From Rhizobiales bacterium 63-22 (GTDB lineage: Bacteria > Pseudomonadota > Alphaproteobacteria > Rhizobiales > Rhizobiaceae): 64,000 nt of DNA. Positions 45,294 through 55,243 of this stretch are shown one piece after another; position 1 is the stretch's first letter; the number at the start of each line of letters is the position of its first letter. The notes beneath the pieces are model-generated. The model had not been told where the DNA came from. It did not search any database and saw nothing but the letters and a program-made list of their open reading frames with translations. The position numbers were made by a program, and so were the translations under genes. Location of the stretch: NCBI GenBank assembly GCA_001898995.1, contig MKVZ01000004.1, positions 432,612-496,611 of the forward strand. The letters run 5' to 3'.

Positions 45294-45866
45294 ATGGAAT
45301 CGCTTGGTTTTACCCTTTTTTCAACGCCGATCGGACCGTGCGGCATCGTCTGGCGCGGTACGGAGATTCTTGGCGTCGAGATCGGCGGCGGGGACGAAAG
45401 GGAAACGCGCCATCGGCTCCACAGCCGCTTTCCGAAGGCGGCGAGCGCCGAAGCGCCCGCTTTCGTGATGGAGGCCATTGAGAAGATCGACGCGCTTCTC
45501 GCAGGCGGCACACCCGATTTTTCCGACCTGCCGCTGGCGCTCGATTCGCTGCCCGACCTCAATCGCCGGGTCTATGAAATCATCAGCCGCCTCAAACCCG
45601 GCGAGACCACCACCTATGGCGCCATCGCGCGGCGGCTCGGCAACGTGAGCCTGTCGCAGGCGGTGGGCACCGCGCTCGGCCAGAACCCGTTCCCGATCGT
45701 CGTTCCCTGCCACCGCGTTCTCGGTTCCAACGGCAAGGTGGGCGGGTTTTCCGCCGCCGGCGGCACGGCGACCAAGCTGAAACTGCTCAATATCGAGCGG
45801 GCGCGCACTTCGTCCGAACCCGATCTCTTCGGCGGCCTGCCCTTGCAGGAGCGGCCGGCGGATTAA
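45294..45866 (+). CDS. ogt: Methylated-DNA-protein-cysteine methyltransferase
   Basis: The 190-residue protein has the O6-alkylguanine transferase core: VYEIISRLKPGETTTYGAIA, LGNVSLSQAVGTALGQNPF and the acceptor Cys in IVVPCHRVLGSNGKVGGFSA. It repairs O6-methylguanine and O4-methylthymine in one suicidal step. Start ATG 45294 is preferred over 45285. No N-terminal Ada domain is present, so it is Ogt-type. Its 3' end overlaps the convergent gene by 4 bases. Confidence 0.9.
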   Translation: MESLGFTLFSTPIGPCGIVWRGTEILGVEIGGGDERETRHRLHSRFPKAASAEAPAFVMEAIEKIDALLAGGTPDFSDLPLALDSLPDLNRRVYEIISRLKPGETTTYGAIARRLGNVSLSQAVGTALGQNPFPIVVPCHRVLGSNGKVGGFSAAGGTATKLKLLNIERARTSSEPDLFGGLPLQERPAD

Positions 45867-46156
45867 CGCTTGTCGGTCTTCACGTCGGCCGAGAAGCGCA
45901 GTTCGCGCATCGGGCGGACATGCTGCGTGGTGGCGTCGTAGGTCGGATGCGCCTTGAAGGCGAAGAAGGCTTCCTCGTCCTTGAACTCGGAATAGACGAC
46001 GAGGTCGATGTCGTTGCCCATCGGGTCGACCTTGAGATTGGGCAGGACCTCGAACAGATCGGCGTGCGGTATGGTTCCCAGCCGCTCCAGTCCTTTGCGG
46101 ACCGTCTCGATGTCGTGGCCTTCCTTGACGCTGAAAAATACGATGTGCCGGATCAC
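45863..46156 (-). CDS. Dabb (stress-responsive A/B barrel) family protein
   Basis: The 97-residue product is a dimeric alpha/beta-barrel type protein: IRHIVFFSVKEGHDIETVRK, then a strand IDLVVYSEFKDEEAFFAFKA and HPTYDATTQHVRPM. Dabb proteins have varied and mostly unknown roles. The gene is transcribed leftward and converges with ogt, sharing 4 bases. Confidence 0.85.
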   Translation of the reverse strand: MIRHIVFFSVKEGHDIETVRKGLERLGTIPHADLFEVLPNLKVDPMGNDIDLVVYSEFKDEEAFFAFKAHPTYDATTQHVRPMRELRFSADVKTDKR

Positions 46157-46265
46157 GTCCCGTCTCCAAAAATCAACGGGCCGTGTCTAACGCATCGAAG
46201 CGCAGGGCGAAACAGCAAATTTCCGATAGGGGTGTCCAGCGGAGCGCTCCAGGGTTCGCGCGTCT
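46157..46265. other. Gap without gene
   Basis: This short region lies upstream of the Dabb gene. I see nothing beyond probable promoter sequence. Confidence 0.3.
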
Positions 46266-46394
46266 CCTCATCTTGAGGAGGCGGCCTGAGCCTTGGCGAA
46301 GGACGCCGTCTCGAAAGATCGGAGACGCTGTCGCACGGCGTCGCCGCGCCTCGCCCTTCGAGACGCCGCCTGCGGCGGCTCCTCAGGATGAGGC
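46266..46394. repeat. Rhizobiales-type mosaic inverted repeat
   Basis: The left arm CCTCATCTTGAGGAGGCGGC and the right arm, whose reverse complement begins CCTCATCCTGAGGAGCCGCC, flank about 130 bases that also contain inverted GTCTCGAA segments and GC-rich runs. This resembles the dispersed intergenic mosaic elements of rhizobia. Its right edge overlaps the last codons and the stop of the DUF934 gene. Confidence 0.7.
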
Positions 46395-46919
46395 GCTCGG
46401 AAGGTCCGCCTTCACCCGCCGCCAGGCGTAGCCGCCCTTCTCGGGCGCCGAGCCGCGGCCGGGCTGGTAATAGCCGGGCGTGTCGACGAGGCGGTTTTCG
46501 CCGAGCCGCGTCAGCGCCACCGCATTCGAGACCTGCAAGGTGTCGAAGCCTGCGCGCAGCATCAGCGCCGCCTGATCGATCAGCACGTCGCCCACGGCGC
46601 GCAATTCGCCCGTAAAACCGGCGCGGCGCAGGATTTCCGCCTTGGAATAGGAGCGGCCGTCGTTGAAGGCCGGAAATTGCAGCGCGATCAGGGCGAGGCT
46701 GTCGAGATGGTCGAGCAGCGGCTCGATCTTTTCGCCCGGCGCGACCGTCACGCCGAGGCGGCGGTTGGCGGCGCGGCGGCGCTCCTCGCCCAGTTCCAGC
46801 CAGACGGCGAGCGGCAGGATGACGGAAGCGCCGTCGCCGCTTGAGTCGAGGTCTTCGGCCAGAACAAACTCGTCCTCGCGAAAGCCCTGCTGGGACCAGA
46901 GTCTGGTGGCGTCGGTCAT
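46383..46919 (-). CDS. DUF934 protein of the sulfite reduction operon
   Basis: The 178-residue protein starts at ATG 46919, overlapping the cysH stop by 4 bases. Its core (QFPAFNDGRSYSKAEILRRA, then ELRAVGDVLIDQAALMLRAG and GFDTLQVSN) identifies the DUF934 family, encoded beside cysI/cysH in most Alphaproteobacteria and thought to assist sulfite reduction or electron supply. The final residues come from a repeat element, so the C-terminus may differ from relatives. Confidence 0.88.
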   Translation of the reverse strand: MTDATRLWSQQGFREDEFVLAEDLDSSGDGASVILPLAVWLELGEERRRAANRRLGVTVAPGEKIEPLLDHLDSLALIALQFPAFNDGRSYSKAEILRRAGFTGELRAVGDVLIDQAALMLRAGFDTLQVSNAVALTRLGENRLVDTPGYYQPGRGSAPEKGGYAWRRVKADLPSASS

Positions 46920-47665
46920 TTGCGTTCCCCGATTTCGAGATTTTTCAGGCTGTCGGCCACACCCGACAGGTGGATGCCGCATTCGGTCTTTTCCGAGTCG
47001 GCCCAGCGCCCGGCGCGCTGGTCCTCGCCCTCACCCACGGGCCGCGTGCAGGGCATGCAGCCGATGGAGCGGTAGTTCTGCGCGGTCAGCGGATGCGGCG
47101 GCAGGTCGTGCTTTTTCACATAGGCGGCGAGGTCTTCCGAACGCCAGCGCGCCAGCGGATTGATGCGGATGCGCGGGCCGACCGATTCGAACACCGGCAG
47201 GCCGAGCCGCGTCGCGGCCTGAAACTGCTTGCGCCCCGTCATCCAAGCGCGGAAGGGCGCGACGCCACGCGCCATCGGCTCGACCTTGCGGATGAAGCAG
47301 CAGCGGTCCTTGTCGGTCATGGCCAGCGCGCCGAACGGGTCTTCCGTCTTGACCGTCTCGGCCACGGGCAGGATGTCGCGCACGTCGGTCAGGCCCAGCC
47401 GGTCGACCAGATCGGCACGGTAATCGAGCGTGGCGCGGAAATGCTTGCCCGTGTCGAGGAACAGCACCGGCGTCGTCGGGTCGACCTCGGCGATCATGTG
47501 CAGAAGCACCGCCGATTCCGCGCCGAAGGAGGAAACGGCCGCGATCTCGCCCGGAAAGAGCTCGCGCACGGCCAGCTCCACCACGGCTTCCGGGCCGGCC
47601 GCGCCGTGGCTCGCCTCCCAGAGCCGCGCAGTGGCCGCGGCGCGTTCCTCCGCGTCAGGCAGCAC
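46916..47665 (-). CDS. cysH: Phosphoadenylyl/adenylyl-sulfate reductase CysH
   Basis: The 249-residue PP-loop protein has SFGAESAVLLHMIAEVDPTT, LDTGKHFRATLDY and the cysteines CC in DRCCFIRKVEP and CxxC in SIGCMPCTRPV that bind a [4Fe-4S] cluster. The catalytic Cys lies in KTECGIHLSG near the C-terminus. The cluster motif marks the APS-reducing type. It produces sulfite for CysI. The GTG start follows GAGGTG, and the gene overlaps cysI by 11 bases. Confidence 0.93.
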   Translation of the reverse strand: MLPDAEERAAATARLWEASHGAAGPEAVVELAVRELFPGEIAAVSSFGAESAVLLHMIAEVDPTTPVLFLDTGKHFRATLDYRADLVDRLGLTDVRDILPVAETVKTEDPFGALAMTDKDRCCFIRKVEPMARGVAPFRAWMTGRKQFQAATRLGLPVFESVGPRIRINPLARWRSEDLAAYVKKHDLPPHPLTAQNYRSIGCMPCTRPVGEGEDQRAGRWADSEKTECGIHLSGVADSLKNLEIGERK

Positions 47666-49325
47666 GGCTCACCTCGCCATAGAGAGCGTGCTTGAACGGC
47701 TCCATGCCGAGACGGCGATAGGCGGCCAGAAACGTCTCGTCGCGGTTCTCGCGCAGGCGCAGATAGGTGTCGACGATGGTCTCGATGGCGTCCACCACCT
47801 CCTCCGAGGAGAAACCGCGCCCGGTGATCTCGCCGATGGCGGCCTGCTCGTCGCCCGAGCCGCCGAGCGTGATCTGGTAGAGTTCCTCGCCCTTCTTCTC
47901 GACGCCCAGAATGCCGATATGGCCGACATGGTGATGGCCGCAGGCGTTGATGCAGCCGGAAATCTTGATCTTGAGATCGCCGATCTCCAGTTGCCGCGAC
48001 TGGTCGCCGAAGCGCTCGGAAATGCGCTGCGCCACGGGAATCGAGCGGGCGTTGGCCAGCGCGCAATAATCGAGGCCGGGGCAGGCGATGATGTCGGTGA
48101 TGAGGCCGGCATTGGGCGTCACCAGCGCCTGCTCGCGCAGCAGCGCATAGACTTCCGGCAGGTCGGCCTTGGCCACATGCGGCAGGACGAGGTTCTGCTC
48201 GTGGCTGACGCGGATTTCATCAAAGCCGTAGCGCTCGGCGATGTCGGCCACCGCCTCCATCTGCTCGGCGCTAGCGTCGCCCGGAACGCCGCCGATGGGC
48301 TTCAGCGAAATGGTGACCACCGCGTAGTCGGGATGCTTGTGCGCGGTGACGTTGCGCGACAGGAAGTCGGCGAAAGCGGGATCGGCCTTCTGCGCCGCCG
48401 CCACCGCCGCCCAGCCCTCGGGACGCTCGGCGAGGTCGGGCATGCGGAAATAGCGATCGATGGCGTCGATATCGTCCTGCGGCAGCTTCAGTTCGCCGTG
48501 GCGGATCTGCTCCCATTCGGCGTCGATCTCCCGCACCAGCGGCTCGACGCCGGTCTCGTGCACGAGGATTTTTATCCGCGCCTTGTATTTGTTGTCGCGG
48601 CGGCCGTAGAGGTTGTAGGCGCGCACGATGGCCGTCACATAGGTCAGCATGTCCTCGACGGGGAGGAAATCGCGGATTTTCTTGGCCACCATCGGCGTGC
48701 GGCCCTGACCGCCGCCGATATAGACGGCGAGGCCCAGTTCGCCCGCCTCGTTCTTCTTCAGTTGCAGGCCGATATCGTGCACCTGAATGGCGGCGCGGTC
48801 GTGCTCGGAGCCGACGATGGCGATCTTGAACTTGCGCGGCAGGTAGGAGAATTCCGGGTGCAGCGACGACCATTGCCGCAGGATTTCGGCATAGGGACGC
48901 GGATCGGCGACCTCGTCGGCGGCCGCTCCCGCGAAATGGTCGGCGGTGACGTTGCGGATGCAGTTGCCCGAGGTCTGGATGGCGTGCATCTCGACTTCCG
49001 CCAACTCCTCCAGAATGCGCGGCACGTCCTTCAGCGCCGGCCAGTTGTACTGGATGTTCTGGCGGGTGGTGAAATGGCCGAAGCCGCGGTCATAGGTCCG
49101 CGCGATATGGCCGAGCTTGCGCAACTGCCGGCCCGACAGCGTGCCGTAGGGCACCGCCACGCGCAGCATATAGGCGTGGAGCTGGAGATAGACGCCGTTC
49201 ATGAGCCGAAGCGGCTTGAACTGGTCTTCCGTCAGTTCGCCGGAAAGGCGGCGCGCGACCTGATCCGTGAACTGGGCGACACGGGCCAGAACGAAATCGC
49301 GGTCGAATTCATCATAACGATACAT
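47655..49325 (-). CDS. cysI: Sulfite reductase hemoprotein CysI
   Basis: The 556-residue protein is a siroheme/[4Fe-4S] reductase. HFTTRQNIQYNWPALKDVPR, TSGNCIRNVTADHFAG and the C-terminal Cys group DLKIKISGCINACGHHHVGH form the cluster and siroheme site. It reduces sulfite to sulfide with six electrons. No CysJ flavoprotein is encoded nearby, so ferredoxin or another donor is likely. It lies in the cysG-DUF2849-cysI-cysH-DUF934 order. Confidence 0.93.
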   Translation of the reverse strand: MYRYDEFDRDFVLARVAQFTDQVARRLSGELTEDQFKPLRLMNGVYLQLHAYMLRVAVPYGTLSGRQLRKLGHIARTYDRGFGHFTTRQNIQYNWPALKDVPRILEELAEVEMHAIQTSGNCIRNVTADHFAGAAADEVADPRPYAEILRQWSSLHPEFSYLPRKFKIAIVGSEHDRAAIQVHDIGLQLKKNEAGELGLAVYIGGGQGRTPMVAKKIRDFLPVEDMLTYVTAIVRAYNLYGRRDNKYKARIKILVHETGVEPLVREIDAEWEQIRHGELKLPQDDIDAIDRYFRMPDLAERPEGWAAVAAAQKADPAFADFLSRNVTAHKHPDYAVVTISLKPIGGVPGDASAEQMEAVADIAERYGFDEIRVSHEQNLVLPHVAKADLPEVYALLREQALVTPNAGLITDIIACPGLDYCALANARSIPVAQRISERFGDQSRQLEIGDLKIKISGCINACGHHHVGHIGILGVEKKGEELYQITLGGSGDEQAAIGEITGRGFSSEEVVDAIETIVDTYLRLRENRDETFLAAYRRLGMEPFKHALYGEVSRAA

Positions 49326-49347
49326 AGGCTTTATCCGGGTACGGGGA

Positions 49348-49656
49348 TCAGGAGGCGCGCTTGAGCGCCGGTGCGGGCCAGCCGAGCGTTTCGATGGTCG
49401 GGCCGGAAAGCCGGATGCGCTCGCGCAGGCGGATGGGGTAAAGCCCCTCGTCGCGCTCCTCGACGTCGATCACGTTCACGTCCACGACCAGATTGGCCTT
49501 CGCCGCCTGCTTGCCCGCTTCCTCCAGCGCCGCGACCGCTTCGGCATGGCGGGCGACCAGCGCGCCGTCGATGGTCTCGTGCCAAGCGCCATCGGCGCCG
49601 AGCCATACGGCCTGACCGTCGATCAGCCGGTTCGCGGTAAGAACTTTCACGACCAT
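49348..49656 (-). CDS. DUF2849 protein
   Basis: The 102-residue protein starts at ATG 49656 behind AGGAGTG. VVKVLTANRLIDGQAVWLGA, DGAWHETIDGALVARHAEAV and RLRERIRLSGPTIETLGW identify DUF2849, a family always seen between cysG and cysI in Rhizobiales. The biochemical role is unknown. It lies 16 bases after cysG and 22 before cysI. Confidence 0.87.
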   Translation of the reverse strand: MVVKVLTANRLIDGQAVWLGADGAWHETIDGALVARHAEAVAALEEAGKQAAKANLVVDVNVIDVEERDEGLYPIRLRERIRLSGPTIETLGWPAPALKRAS

Positions 49657-49672
49657 TTCACACTCCTGAAAA

Positions 49673-50728
49673 TCACGCCGCCACGGGAACGGCGCGCAGC
49701 GCCGGCAGCGGCAAATCCATGTCGGCGGCAACGCCCGGCACCACCGCGAAGCCGATGCCCGCAGCACGCAGGGTAGCCGCTTCTCCGCCCGCGCCGCCGA
49801 AGGCCAGCGCATCGCCGGCTTTCAGCCGCACCACACGCTTGCCTTCATGGCCGAGCCGCACCAGCAGCCGGTTGATCTCGTCCCGGTCGCGGCCCACCGC
49901 CAGCCGCTCGGCGTCGCGGCGGCCCATGGCGACGATGGCTTCCGGCACAAGCGCATCATGGACGATCACATCGGCGTCCATCAGCACGCGCTGGGCACGC
50001 AGGGTAAGCAAATCTTCCGCGCCCGGCCCGGCGCCGACCAGCCAGACATAACCGGCAGCGGTGCGGGCGCCCGCGATCAATTCGTCCGCCGCGCGGCGGG
50101 CCTCCTCATGATCGCCGTTCTCGACGGCACGGGATACGGAGCCGGAAAAGAAAGAGCGCCAGAAATCGCGCCGCGCCACACCTTTCGGCAGGACGCGCTC
50201 GACCAGCGGACGCCAGCTTTCGGCGAAACGGGCGAGATCGCCGAGACGCGGCGAGAAAAGGGCGTCGATGCGCGCCCGCACGATCTGCGCCAGTACCGGA
50301 GCCGTGCCCTCGGAGCCGATCGCGATCAGAACCGGCGCACGGTTGATCATGGCCGGTGTCAGAAAATCGCAAAGCGCCGGACGGTCGACCACGTTGACCG
50401 GAATTTTTTTCTCTCGCGCGGCGGTGGCAGCGGCACGATCCTGCGCTTCGTCGCCGGTGGCCACGAAAACGAGCTTCGCGTCATCGAGATGATGCGGCGC
50501 GAACGGTTCGGCCACATGCTCCGCGCCGTGCTCTGCAATGAAGGCGGCCAGATGCGGCGAGACTTCCGGCGCGACGATGCGCAGGCGCGCGGCGGTCTGC
50601 GCCACCAGACGCGCCTTGTTCAGCGCCTCCTCGTCGCCGCCGACGACGGCCACCACCTCGCCCGCGACACGGAAGAAGGCGGGAAAATCAGCCAGAAGAC
50701 GTTTTTGCACGAGCGACACGGAAGCCAT
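49673..50728 (-). CDS. cysG: Siroheme synthase with C-terminally truncated methylase domain
   Basis: The 351-residue protein has a complete precorrin-2 dehydrogenase/ferrochelatase part: DFPAFFRVAGEVVAVVGGDE, VFVATGDEAQDRAA, VNVVDRPALCDFLTPAMINR (residues 12-210). The C-terminal uroporphyrinogen methyltransferase domain starts with GYVWLVGAGPGAEDLLTLRA but ends after VVPGVAADMDLPLPALRAVP, about 110 residues short of the normal ~457. The conserved LKGGDPFIFGRGGEE region is altered to LKAGDALAFGGAGGEA. The dehydrogenase is probably active and the methylase probably not. Confidence 0.9.
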   Translation of the reverse strand: MASVSLVQKRLLADFPAFFRVAGEVVAVVGGDEEALNKARLVAQTAARLRIVAPEVSPHLAAFIAEHGAEHVAEPFAPHHLDDAKLVFVATGDEAQDRAAATAAREKKIPVNVVDRPALCDFLTPAMINRAPVLIAIGSEGTAPVLAQIVRARIDALFSPRLGDLARFAESWRPLVERVLPKGVARRDFWRSFFSGSVSRAVENGDHEEARRAADELIAGARTAAGYVWLVGAGPGAEDLLTLRAQRVLMDADVIVHDALVPEAIVAMGRRDAERLAVGRDRDEINRLLVRLGHEGKRVVRLKAGDALAFGGAGGEAATLRAAGIGFAVVPGVAADMDLPLPALRAVPVAA

Positions 50729-50897
50729 CCTTTTCGAGACGGCGCATTATTCCTTAAGCGGCGGAACTAATTAAGAAACGGGCTTGCGTGCGGAAATGAC
50801 GGCGCGCATCACTTTTTCGCGGAAGTGCTCTTTTCGGGATTTTCATTCTGCGGGAGGCACGGAGCCTGTCCCACAATTTTTATCCGATTACAGAAAT
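50729..50897. other. Promoter region of the cysG operon
   Basis: The gap contains an imperfect inverted repeat around 50748-50772 (TTATTCC ... GGAACTAA) that could be an operator for the sulfur operon. I see no other feature. Confidence 0.3.
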
Positions 50898-51278
50898 TTA
50901 CCGAAAGCCGCCCGCCGTGAAGAAGGCCGGCGCGTGCTTCGGCCAACGGCGCGGCAGCACGGCCACCAGATCGAAGCGCAGCGACAGGCGGTCGTGGTCG
51001 GGCTGGCGTTGCAGCCAGAGATCGGCGGCGGCCTCGATGCGGCGCATGGCCTGCGGCGTGACGGCGAGATGCGCGGCCTCCAGCGTGGCGCGCGCTTTCA
51101 CTTCTACGATCAGCACCAGGTTTCCGCGCCGGGCGATGAGGTCGATCTCGCCCAGCCGCGTGCGGTAGCGCCGCGCAACGATGCGGAACCCTTTCAGCAT
51201 CAGCACCAGAGCGGCGAAGCGTTCGGCGTAGTGGCCGCGAAAGAAGGCGCTGCGCTTCTTCTCGCGCAGGTCGGTCAT
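50898..51278 (-). CDS. yraN: YraN/UPF0102 family protein
   Basis: The 126-residue protein has the nuclease-like Asp/Glu core: [40 protein letters not shown] and [17 protein letters not shown]. Members are predicted nucleases adjacent to rsmI in many bacteria, with no settled function. Its start overlaps rsmI by 4 bases. Confidence 0.9.
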   Translation of the reverse strand: MTDLREKKRSAFFRGHYAERFAALVLMLKGFRIVARRYRTRLGEIDLIARRGNLVLIVEVKARATLEAAHLAVTPQAMRRIEAAADLWLQRQPDHDRLSLRFDLVAVLPRRWPKHAPAFFTAGGFR

Positions 51279-52186
51279 GGGCGGTCCGACTTCAACTGCA
51301 TGAGGCGCTGATAGAGGACCGATTTCTGCCCGCCGGTCATGCGCGCCGCCTCGCCGGCGGCCTTGGACGGCGGCAGCTCTTGCGCGAGCGAAAGCAACAG
51401 CGCGTCGATGTCTTCCGCGCTTTGCGGGACCGTTTCCTCCGCGGGCGGGCCGACCAGCAGCACCACCTCGCCGCGAATGCGGTCCTCGCCGTCGAAGCGC
51501 TGCGCGAGCTCGCCCAAAGGCGCGGTGACGATGGTCTCATAGGCCTTGGTGAGTTCGCGGCAGAGCGCGCCCTCGCGCTCTGCGCCGAAGACGGCGGCCA
51601 TGTCGGCCAGCGTCGCGGCGGTGCGGTTGGGGGATTCGTAGAAGACCAGCGTGGCGTCGATGGTTTTCAGGCTTTCGAGCTTCGACTGCTTCTGGCCGTG
51701 TTTGGAGGGCAGGAAGCCGCAGAACATGAAGGCGTCGGTCGGAAGACCGGAAGCGGCGAGCGCCGCCAGCACCGCCGACGCGCCCGGAACCGGCACGACG
51801 CGGATACCTGCCTCACGTGCCTCGCCCACCAGCCGGAAGCCGGGATCGGAGACCAGCGGCGTACCGGCGTCGGAGACCAGCGCCACGCTCTTGCCGGCGA
51901 GAAGTGCGGCGATCAGCTTCGGCCCCGCCTCGGCGGCGTTGTGCTCGTGATAGCTGACCGGGCGACGCGCTATGCCGTAACGGTCGAGCAGCACGCGAGT
52001 GACGCGGGTATCCTCGCAGGCCAGCATGTCGGCCGCCGCCAACGTTTCGATGCCGCGCAGCGTCATGTCGCCGAGATTGCCGATGGGCGTCGAGACGATA
52101 TAGAGCGCCGGCTCCAGCGGACGGGCGCGCATCGTCGTGCCGCCCACCACATAGTCCCGCCTCGCCTCGTCCTGCGGTTCGTTCAT
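51275..52186 (-). CDS. rsmI: 16S rRNA (cytidine-1402 2'-O) methyltransferase RsmI
   Basis: The 303-residue SPOUT-unrelated, tetrapyrrole-methylase-fold enzyme contains [57 protein letters not shown] and [20 protein letters not shown]. It 2'-O-methylates C1402 in the ribosomal P site. ATG 52186 is the preferred start; the longer open frame upstream has no conserved sequence. Confidence 0.93.
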   Translation of the reverse strand: MNEPQDEARRDYVVGGTTMRARPLEPALYIVSTPIGNLGDMTLRGIETLAAADMLACEDTRVTRVLLDRYGIARRPVSYHEHNAAEAGPKLIAALLAGKSVALVSDAGTPLVSDPGFRLVGEAREAGIRVVPVPGASAVLAALAASGLPTDAFMFCGFLPSKHGQKQSKLESLKTIDATLVFYESPNRTAATLADMAAVFGAEREGALCRELTKAYETIVTAPLGELAQRFDGEDRIRGEVVLLVGPPAEETVPQSAEDIDALLLSLAQELPPSKAAGEAARMTGGQKSVLYQRLMQLKSDRP

Positions 52187-52193
52187 CCTATCC

Positions 52194-53414
52194 TCACGCA
52201 GCCAAATCGGCGACCAGCGCGTCCAGCACCAGCGCGCCATCCGGCGTGGCGCGGATGCGGCTTGCACCCATCGGCTCGATCATGCCCTCGGCGACCAGCT
52301 TCGACAACCGCCTGCCGTCAACCGGATGGCCGGCGAGCCTTTCATAACGGTCCAGATCGATGCCCTCGCGCAAACGCAGGCCCATCATCAGGAACTCGTC
52401 GCCTTCCTGCCCGCCGTCAAGATATTCCTCCTCGATCACGCCATGGCCGCGCCGTTCCACCGCATCGAGCCATGTTTCGGGGTGCTTTTGCGTCATGGTG
52501 ACGGTGCGCACGCCATTTTCCACGAAGCGCCCATGCGCGCCGGGGCCGACGCCGACATATTGCCCGTAACGCCAGTAAACCAGATTGTGCTGCGATTCCG
52601 CGCCGGGCGCCGCATGGTTGGAAATCTCGTAGGCCGGCAGGCCGTGCGCCGCCGTCACGCGCTGCGTTTCCTCGTAGAGGGCGGCGGCATGGTCCGGCTC
52701 CGGCGTGGTCAGCTTGCCGGCCTTCCAGAGATTATAGAACTGCGTGCCTTCCTCGATGGTCAACTGATAGAGCGACAGGTGATCGGCGGCGAGCCCGATG
52801 GCCTGCTTCAACTCCTCGCGCCATGCCTCGACCGACTGGTTGGGACGGGCGTAGATCAGATCGAAGGACAGACGCGGAAAGATGTCGCGCGCGAGCCGGA
52901 TCGCCGCCTTGGCCTCCTCCACCGAGTGCATGCGGCCGAGCCGGCGCAGATCGGGATCGTTCAACGCCTGCACGCCGAGCGAGACACGGTTGACGCCCGC
53001 CGCGCGATAGCCGCGAAAACGGTCGGCCTCGACACTGGTCGGGTTGGCCTCCAGCGTGATCTCGAGACCCGGCGCGACCGACCAGAAGGAGGCGATGCCG
53101 TCGAGCAGCGCGGCCACGGTTTCAGGCCGCATCAGCGACGGCGTGCCGCCGCCGAGAAAAATGCTGGTGACGGTGCGCGGGCCGGTGCGGGCGCGCAAGG
53201 TTTCCATCTCCTGCCGGAAGCTTCGCGCAAACCGGGCCTGATCCACCGGCTGATGGCGGACATGGCTGTTGAAATCGCAATAGGGGCATTTGGCGAGGCA
53301 GAACGGCCAGTGCAGGTAGACGCCGAACGCATTTTCCCCCTCCGTGGCCGCGAGCGGCCCCGCAGCCGATCCCATGGCCGCTCTTGCGCCGGACAGGGAA
53401 ACGATCCTGTTCAT
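52194..53414 (-). CDS. hemW: Heme chaperone HemW, radical SAM
   Basis: The 406-residue protein has the radical SAM motif C39-x3-C43-x2-C46 in [11 protein letters not shown] with Phe two residues after the last Cys, which marks HemW rather than the HemN oxidase. [12 protein letters not shown] and [20 protein letters not shown] follow. It handles heme rather than oxidising coproporphyrinogen. The start overlaps the rdgB stop (ATGA). Confidence 0.92.
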   Translation of the reverse strand: MNRIVSLSGARAAMGSAAGPLAATEGENAFGVYLHWPFCLAKCPYCDFNSHVRHQPVDQARFARSFRQEMETLRARTGPRTVTSIFLGGGTPSLMRPETVAALLDGIASFWSVAPGLEITLEANPTSVEADRFRGYRAAGVNRVSLGVQALNDPDLRRLGRMHSVEEAKAAIRLARDIFPRLSFDLIYARPNQSVEAWREELKQAIGLAADHLSLYQLTIEEGTQFYNLWKAGKLTTPEPDHAAALYEETQRVTAAHGLPAYEISNHAAPGAESQHNLVYWRYGQYVGVGPGAHGRFVENGVRTVTMTQKHPETWLDAVERRGHGVIEEEYLDGGQEGDEFLMMGLRLREGIDLDRYERLAGHPVDGRRLSKLVAEGMIEPMGASRIRATPDGALVLDALVADLAA

Positions 53415-54073
53415 TCCGCGGCAGCCGACTGGACGCCGAGCGCCCGCTCCGCGAACAGCTTGAAGGCGCGTGCGCGGTGCGACAGGGCCGATGCATCGCC
53501 GGGCTTCCAGCCGTGCTTTTCGTCCGCCGTCATTTCGCCGAAGGTCTTGGCGTAGCCGTCGGGCAGAAAGACCGGGTCGTAGCCGAAACCGAGATCGCCG
53601 CGCGGCGGCCAGACCAGCGTGCCCTCGACCTCGCCGCGGAAATATTCCGTCTCGCCGTCCGGCCATGCGAGGCAGATGACGGAGACGAAGCGCCCCTTGC
53701 GCCTGTCCGGCGTCGTCGCACCCTTTTCCTGCAACAGGTCCTCGACCTTGCGCATCGCCATGGCGAAATCGCGCGTGCCGTCCGCCGTTTCCGCCCAGTC
53801 GGCGGTATAGACGCCCGGCTCCCCATCCAGCGCGTCCACGGCAAGACCGGAATCGTCGGAGAGCGACGGCAGGCCGGTTGCCTTCGCGGCGGCGAGCGCC
53901 TTGATCGCGGCATTTTCCTCGAACGTGGTACCGGTCTCCTCCGGCTCCGGCAGGCCGAGGGCCGCGACGGAATCGACCTCGAAGCCGAACGGGCCGAGCA
54001 GTCCGTCGAATTCCTTCAGCTTGCCCTTGTTATGCGAGGCGACGATCAGCCTGCCCTTGTCCAGCGTTCTCAT
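53411..54073 (-). CDS. rdgB: dITP/XTP pyrophosphatase RdgB
   Basis: The 220-residue Ham1-family protein begins [20 protein letters not shown] and contains [40 protein letters not shown] and [20 protein letters not shown] with the terminal SHRARAF. It removes non-canonical purine triphosphates. ATG 54073 fits the family N-terminus; further upstream the frame is not conserved. Confidence 0.94.
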   Translation of the reverse strand: MRTLDKGRLIVASHNKGKLKEFDGLLGPFGFEVDSVAALGLPEPEETGTTFEENAAIKALAAAKATGLPSLSDDSGLAVDALDGEPGVYTADWAETADGTRDFAMAMRKVEDLLQEKGATTPDRRKGRFVSVICLAWPDGETEYFRGEVEGTLVWPPRGDLGFGYDPVFLPDGYAKTFGEMTADEKHGWKPGDASALSHRARAFKLFAERALGVQSAAAE

Positions 54074-54080
54074 TCTGGTT

Positions 54081-54485
54081 TCAGTCCCATAGTTTTGGTT
54101 CGGCGAATTCCAGCGAATTGCCGGAAGGATCGCGGAAATAGATCGAACGCGCTCCGTTCGGCCAGTCGAAATCGGCCTCGATGGCGACGCCATGCTTTTC
54201 CAGATGGTCGCGCCAGCCGTCGATTTCCGCGCGGCTGGCGGCGAAACAGACATGTCCCGGACCGCTCGCGCCGTGCGGCGGCACGGGCAGTTGACCGGGC
54301 AACGGAGGTTTTAATGTTTCCTCCGCCTTGAACAGCAGCAATATACCCTCGCCGCAGCGGAAGAACGCGTTGCGCTCGCTCACTTTGCCCACCGGCTCCA
54401 GCCCCATGATGCGGGAATAGAAATCGATCCCCTCGGATACATCGCGGACATAGAGCGCGGTTTCAAGGATGCGGGCGGCGCGCAT
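54081..54485 (-). CDS. VOC (glyoxalase/bleomycin resistance) family protein
   Basis: The 134-residue product has the two beta-alpha-beta-beta-beta modules of the vicinal oxygen chelate fold: [39 protein letters not shown] and a metal-site Glu in [12 protein letters not shown]. The substrate is unknown. It is inserted between rph and rdgB on the same strand, 7 bases from rdgB. Confidence 0.88.
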   Translation of the reverse strand: MRAARILETALYVRDVSEGIDFYSRIMGLEPVGKVSERNAFFRCGEGILLLFKAEETLKPPLPGQLPVPPHGASGPGHVCFAASRAEIDGWRDHLEKHGVAIEADFDWPNGARSIYFRDPSGNSLEFAEPKLWD

Positions 54486-54526
54486 GGAGCAAGTCTCCCT
54501 GAATGATGGGGTTGCGCCTGTTCCTA

Positions 54527-55243
54527 TCAGGCGACCGCCAGTTTCTGCAAGGAGACGAGACGATCCACGCCGCCTCGCGCCAGCTTCATCAGTTCGGAGA
54601 ATTCCTGCTCCGAGAACGGCGCACCCTCGGCCGTGCCCTGAATCTCGACGATGCCGCCGCGTCCGGTCATGACGAAATTGCTGTCGGTCTCGGCCACCGA
54701 ATCCTCGGCATAATCGAGATCGAGCACCGGCGTGCCCTCGTAAATGCCGCAGGAAATGGCGGCGACATGGTCCTTCAGCACCTTTTCGACGCGCACCATC
54801 TGACGCGCCTCCATCCAGCGCAGGCAGTCGTGCAGTGCCACCCAGCCGCCGGTGATGGAAGCCGTGCGCGTGCCGCCATCGGCCTGAAGCACGTCGCAGT
54901 CCACCGTAATCTGGAATTCGCCCAGCGCCTGAAGATCGACCACAGCACGCAACGAACGCCCGATCAGGCGCTGGATTTCCTGCGTGCGCCCGCCCTGCTT
55001 GCCCACCGCCGCCTCGCGGCGCATGCGCTCGCCGGTGGAGCGCGGCAGCATGCCGTATTCCGCCGTCACCCAGCCCTTGCCGGAATTGCGCATCCAGCCC
55101 GGCACCTTTTCCTCAAGGCTCGCCGTGCACAGCACATGGGTGTCGCCGAACTTGACGAGGCAGGAGCCCTCCGCATGTCTGGAGACGCCGCGCTCGAAGG
55201 AGACGGCGCGCATTTCGTCGGCGGCGCGCTTGGATGGACGCAT
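54527..55243 (-). CDS. rph: Ribonuclease PH
   Basis: The 238-residue phosphorolytic 3'-5' exoribonuclease has the standard features [72 protein letters not shown] and [20 protein letters not shown]. It trims tRNA 3' ends. It is divergent from hrcA, the typical alphaproteobacterial arrangement. Confidence 0.95.
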   Translation of the reverse strand: MRPSKRAADEMRAVSFERGVSRHAEGSCLVKFGDTHVLCTASLEEKVPGWMRNSGKGWVTAEYGMLPRSTGERMRREAAVGKQGGRTQEIQRLIGRSLRAVVDLQALGEFQITVDCDVLQADGGTRTASITGGWVALHDCLRWMEARQMVRVEKVLKDHVAAISCGIYEGTPVLDLDYAEDSVAETDSNFVMTGRGGIVEIQGTAEGAPFSEQEFSELMKLARGGVDRLVSLQKLAVA

